A program made the translations under genes and the position numbers. Below the pieces are notes generated by a model, which was given only the letters and a program-made list of their open reading frames with translations, did not search any database and had not been told where the DNA came from. Shown piece after piece: positions 7,831-10,187 of a stretch of DNA of 10,187 nt. How positions within the stretch are numbered: the stretch's first letter is position 1; the number at the start of each line of letters is the position of its first letter. Source of the stretch: an uncultured Desulfobacterales bacterium. Its GTDB lineage: Bacteria; Desulfobacterota; Desulfobacteria; Desulfobacterales; JAFDCJ01. Location: NCBI GenBank assembly GCA_945787595.1, contig CALZJV010000334.1:1-10187 (forward strand), given 5' to 3'.

Positions 7831-7895
7831 ATTCACCGGATCAAGTCGCTCTCATAAAAGCCGCCATACTGGAAAGGCTTCTGCCGATGGAATGA
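7794..7895 (+). pseudogene. glnD: Out-of-frame 3' remainder of glnD (end of second ACT domain)
   Basis: Read from 7794, this segment gives VFYVWDLNGDKVDSPDQVAL and continues to LERLLPME with a TGA at 7893-7895. That matches the conserved C-terminus of GlnD ACT2, with its FYV strand, D-G-K turn and final helix. It is one phase away from the main glnD frame, which meets a chance TAG at 7828-7830. Compared with the usual ACT fold, about 17-18 residues (second strand and the turn after it) are missing between ADALFQSEM and VFYVWD, so a deletion of about 52-55 bases (3n+1) explains both the frame and the length. With the frame restored, the gap between glnD and amtB shrinks to 37 bases, a normal operon spacing. 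Confidence 0.8.
7870..7884 (+). promoter_or_regulatory. Weak candidate sigma-54 (-24/-12) promoter before amtB
   Basis: TGGAAAGGCTTCTGC has the GG and GC doublets at the exact sigma-54 spacing and about 50 bases before the amtB start, where NtrC-type control of an ammonium transporter would be expected. It departs from TGGCAC-N5-TTGC at several positions. It also lies in the codons for the conserved glnD C-terminus (LERLLP), so chance or coding constraint explains it equally well. Confidence 0.2.
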
Positions 7896-7917
7896 CGAAT
7901 TGCCAATCGAAATTGCT

Positions 7918-7924
7918 AAAGGAG
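7918..7924 (+). promoter_or_regulatory. Strong ribosome binding site that sets the amtB start
   Basis: AAAGGAGG at about 7917-7924 lies 8 bases before TTG at 7933. This favours 7933 over the longer TTG at 7900, which has no such site and would put polar residues ahead of the signal peptide. Confidence 0.75.
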
Positions 7925-7932
7925 GGAGAGTT

Positions 7933-9237
7933 TTGAAAATAAAATTTAGATGCCTGTTGACGGCAGCAATCCTATGCACGGTTCCGTTTTCATCAGCGAC
8001 AGCTTCGGAAGGTTTAAATACCGGAGATACTGCCTGGATAATTGTAGCAACCGCTCTGGTAATGATGATGACTCCAGCCGGCCTGGCTCTGTTTTATGGT
8101 GGCATGTCGCGCTATAAAAACCTGCTGAATACATTCGCCATGACCATTGTCGCCTATTGTCTGACTAGTGTTATCTGGATGATCTGGGGCTATAGTATCG
8201 CTTTCGGACCGGATCAAGCAGGCATTACCGGAAGTCTGGCAAATCTTTTTATGGCCGGTATCGGCGTAGACAGCCTGTCAGGCAGTATTCCAACATATGT
8301 ATTTGCCCTATTCCAAATGACCTTTGCATGCATCACCGTTGCGCTGGTCCTGGGTTCGATTGTTGATCGCATGAAGTTTTCATCTTGGATTGTTTTTACA
8401 GTTCTATGGGTAACCTTCATTTATTGTCCAATTGCCCATTGGGTATGGGGTGGCGGCTGGATGGGCGCTATGGGGGCTCTCGATTTCGCCGGCGGAACGG
8501 TGGTGCATATAAATGCAGGTGTGGCAGGCCTAGTCTTGTCGCTGGTACTTGGCAAACGAATCGGTTATGGAAAAGAATCCATGTTCCCTTCCAGCATCGC
8601 ACTTACTGCTTTGGGAGCAGCACTGTTGTGGTTTGGATGGTTTGGCTTTAATGCCGGCAGCCAGTTGGCGGCGGACGGCGTGGCCGGTTCAGCCTTTCTG
8701 GTGACCAACACCTCGGCGGCTATGGGAGCCCTGGCCTGGATGTTTGCAGAATGGTTGATGGATAAAAAGCCCACCGTTTTGGGTTTGGCATCCGGAATCG
8801 TTGCCGGACTGGTGGCTATTACTCCGGCGGCCGGTTTTGTCAATATGCCGGCTTCTTTGCTTATCGGGCTCTGTGCCGGCTTGTTAGGTTTCTATAGTGT
8901 CGCAAAGCTCAAGCAAAAACTTGGCTATGATGATTCCCTGGATGCATTCGGTGTACATGGCATGTGCGGGGTTTGGGGTGCATTGGCCACAGGACTGTTT
9001 GCCAATCCGGCTATCAATGAAGCCGGTCGCGGATTATTTTATGGCAATCCGAAACAACTCTGGATTCAAATTATTTCCATTTTGGCAACGGCAATTTTTA
9101 CGGCTGTGGGAACCCTTGTAGTGGTCTATGTCACACGATGGATAACCGGCGGCCTGAGAGTGGAAGAGGAAAATGAAATCATCGGACTCGATAATTCCAT
9201 CCACGGAGAAAGGGCCTTCGAGATTACACTGTCATAA
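7933..9237 (+). CDS. amtB: Ammonium channel (Amt/AmtB family)
   Basis: This inner-membrane channel conducts ammonia/ammonium into the cell and is gated by PII. With the TTG start the protein has 434 residues, beginning with a cleavable signal peptide (basic MKIKFR, hydrophobic core, ATA before Ser25), then the Amt core with about eleven membrane segments. Family signatures are present: TPAGLALFYGGMSR near the first helix, ALDFAGGTVVHINAG with the structural Asp184 and pore His192, and DAFGVHGMCGVWGAL with the second pore His342 (the twin-His pair). The cytoplasmic tail with GLDNSIHGE is the usual Amt C-terminus that contacts the channel's own loops and PII. It is 26 bases upstream of the PII gene, the classic amtB-PII pairing, and probably shares a transcript with it. 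The frame is intact. Confidence 0.96.
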   Translation: MKIKFRCLLTAAILCTVPFSSATASEGLNTGDTAWIIVATALVMMMTPAGLALFYGGMSRYKNLLNTFAMTIVAYCLTSVIWMIWGYSIAFGPDQAGITGSLANLFMAGIGVDSLSGSIPTYVFALFQMTFACITVALVLGSIVDRMKFSSWIVFTVLWVTFIYCPIAHWVWGGGWMGAMGALDFAGGTVVHINAGVAGLVLSLVLGKRIGYGKESMFPSSIALTALGAALLWFGWFGFNAGSQLAADGVAGSAFLVTNTSAAMGALAWMFAEWLMDKKPTVLGLASGIVAGLVAITPAAGFVNMPASLLIGLCAGLLGFYSVAKLKQKLGYDDSLDAFGVHGMCGVWGALATGLFANPAINEAGRGLFYGNPKQLWIQIISILATAIFTAVGTLVVVYVTRWITGGLRVEEENEIIGLDNSIHGERAFEITLS

Positions 9238-9251
9238 TTCATTAATTCTAA

Positions 9252-9602
<351 letters not shown>

Positions 9603-9610
9603 GCGTTGAA

Positions 9611-9720
9611 GTTAAAAGTGCCTAAAATTTAAAATGACTAAAGTTAAAGCATTCTGTCTATTTTAAAATGACAGTCCGCCGCAGGCGGATTAGCTCCTTT
9701 TAGTCATTTTACACTTTAGC
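9611..9720. repeat. Hairpin-forming intergenic repeat between the PII gene and glnA
   Basis: TAAAATGACTAAA at 9630-9642 is the exact reverse complement of 9699-9711, and TTTAAAATGAC occurs twice directly (9628-9638 and 9662-9672). In the middle is a GC-rich perfect stem, TCCGCC (9675-9680), loop GCA, GGCGGA (9684-9689). The unit fills half of the 220-base gap. It may act as a transcription end for amtB-PII, although no run of T directly follows the GC stem, or it may be a dispersed repeat; the second seems likelier to me. The rest of the gap (9721-9806) shows no clear promoter. Confidence 0.6.
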
Positions 9721-9822
9721 TCATTTACAAGACTTGGTCTTAGCCGGCAATCGATGTGGTTTCATTTCAAAGGTATTTTATTCTATATATCTAACCAACT
9801 TATTATAAGGAGGATTCACAAC

Positions 9823-10187
9823 ATGACACCCAAAGAAGTATTAAACATGGCAAAGGAAAACGGAGCGAAAATCGTCGATTTAAGATTTATGGATTTTCCG
9901 GGGCTCTGGCAGCACTTCAGCGTACCCATCCGGGAGCTGGAAGAATCCAGTTTTGAAGACGGCTTCGGCTTTGACGGATCGAGTATTCGCGGCTGGCAGC
10001 CGATTCATGCCAGCGACATGCTGGTCATACCGGACCCTGCGACCGCCAAAATGGACCCTTTCTATGCGGCACCAACCTTAACCTTGATCTGCAATATTGT
10101 TGATCCGGTAACCCGTGAGCCCTACACCCGGGACCCCCGCAATATCACTCAGAAAGCGGATTCTTATTTGAAAAGCTCCGGTATCGG
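9823..10187 (+). CDS. glnA: Glutamine synthetase type I, N-terminal part (runs off the window)
   Basis: Glutamine synthetase makes glutamine from glutamate, ammonia and ATP, and is the target of the GlnE adenylylation system encoded upstream. The 121 complete codons present cover the beta-grasp domain: MTPKEVLNMAKENGAKIVDL, then FMDFPGLWQHFSVP, the signature FGFDGSSIRGWQ (residues 48-59; the conserved Asp is at 51) and DMLVIPDP. This matches bacterial GSI. AAGGAGG at 9807-9813, 9 bases upstream, supports the ATG at 9823. The adenylylation tyrosine lies much further downstream and is not in the window. The gene is separated from the PII gene by the hairpin repeat, so it may have its own promoter. 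Confidence 0.96.
   Translation, partial: MTPKEVLNMAKENGAKIVDLRFMDFPGLWQHFSVPIRELEESSFEDGFGFDGSSIRGWQPIHASDMLVIPDPATAKMDPFYAAPTLTLICNIVDPVTREPYTRDPRNITQKADSYLKSSGI

Noticed and set aside
7900..7932. Longer amtB start at TTG 7900
   Set aside because: No ribosome site precedes it, and the strong AAAGGAGG at 7917-7924 would then lie inside the gene; TTG 7933 gives a clean signal peptide.
9735..9752. A TTGG...GGC pattern upstream of glnA resembling a sigma-54 promoter
   Set aside because: The GG-to-GC spacing is one base short of the required distance and the remaining positions do not match the consensus.

Overview
The window looks like chromosomal DNA from a deltaproteobacterium-type (Desulfobacterota) Gram-negative. 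This rests on the character of the proteins (a GlnE/GlnD/PII cascade, a GSI-type glutamine synthetase start, an AmtB with a signal peptide) and on AT-rich imperfect palindromes between genes of a kind I associate with that group. The lineage is inferred from recognition; no search was run. All genes lie on the + strand.

Layout. At 22-453 is a small protein with only a cyclic-nucleotide-binding-like domain. At 595-1859 is a Tat-exported lipoprotein Zn-metalloprotease of the M48/BepA type with C-terminal TPRs, split into two frames by an apparent out-of-frame internal deletion near 1090-1100. An AT-rich, nearly symmetric palindrome fills much of 1931-2103. From 2109 to the end runs a nitrogen-control cluster: glnE (bifunctional adenylyltransferase), an AT-rich spacer with inverted repeats, glnD (PII uridylyltransferase/uridylyl-removing enzyme), amtB (ammonium channel), a PII gene (glnB/glnK type), a second hairpin-rich spacer, and the first 121 codons of glnA, which runs off the window.

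How they work together. By family knowledge, GlnD senses glutamine and uridylylates or deuridylylates PII at Tyr51. PII controls the AmtB channel and the GlnE enzyme, and GlnE adenylylates or deadenylylates glutamine synthetase (GlnA). The window therefore holds nearly the whole sensing-to-assimilation chain in one stretch, whereas in enteric bacteria these genes are dispersed.

Main oddities. Two genes, the M48 protease and glnD, each carry a lesion in which a conserved domain core loses about 17-28 residues and the reading frame shifts in the same phase (deletion length 3n+1). In glnD the lost piece is the middle of the second ACT domain, and the conserved C-terminus is still readable in another frame up to 7895. 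These are either real mutations affecting glutamine sensing and envelope proteolysis, or assembly errors; the sequence alone cannot decide. I see no clear previously undescribed system. The strongest leads are these paired lesions and the intergenic palindromes.
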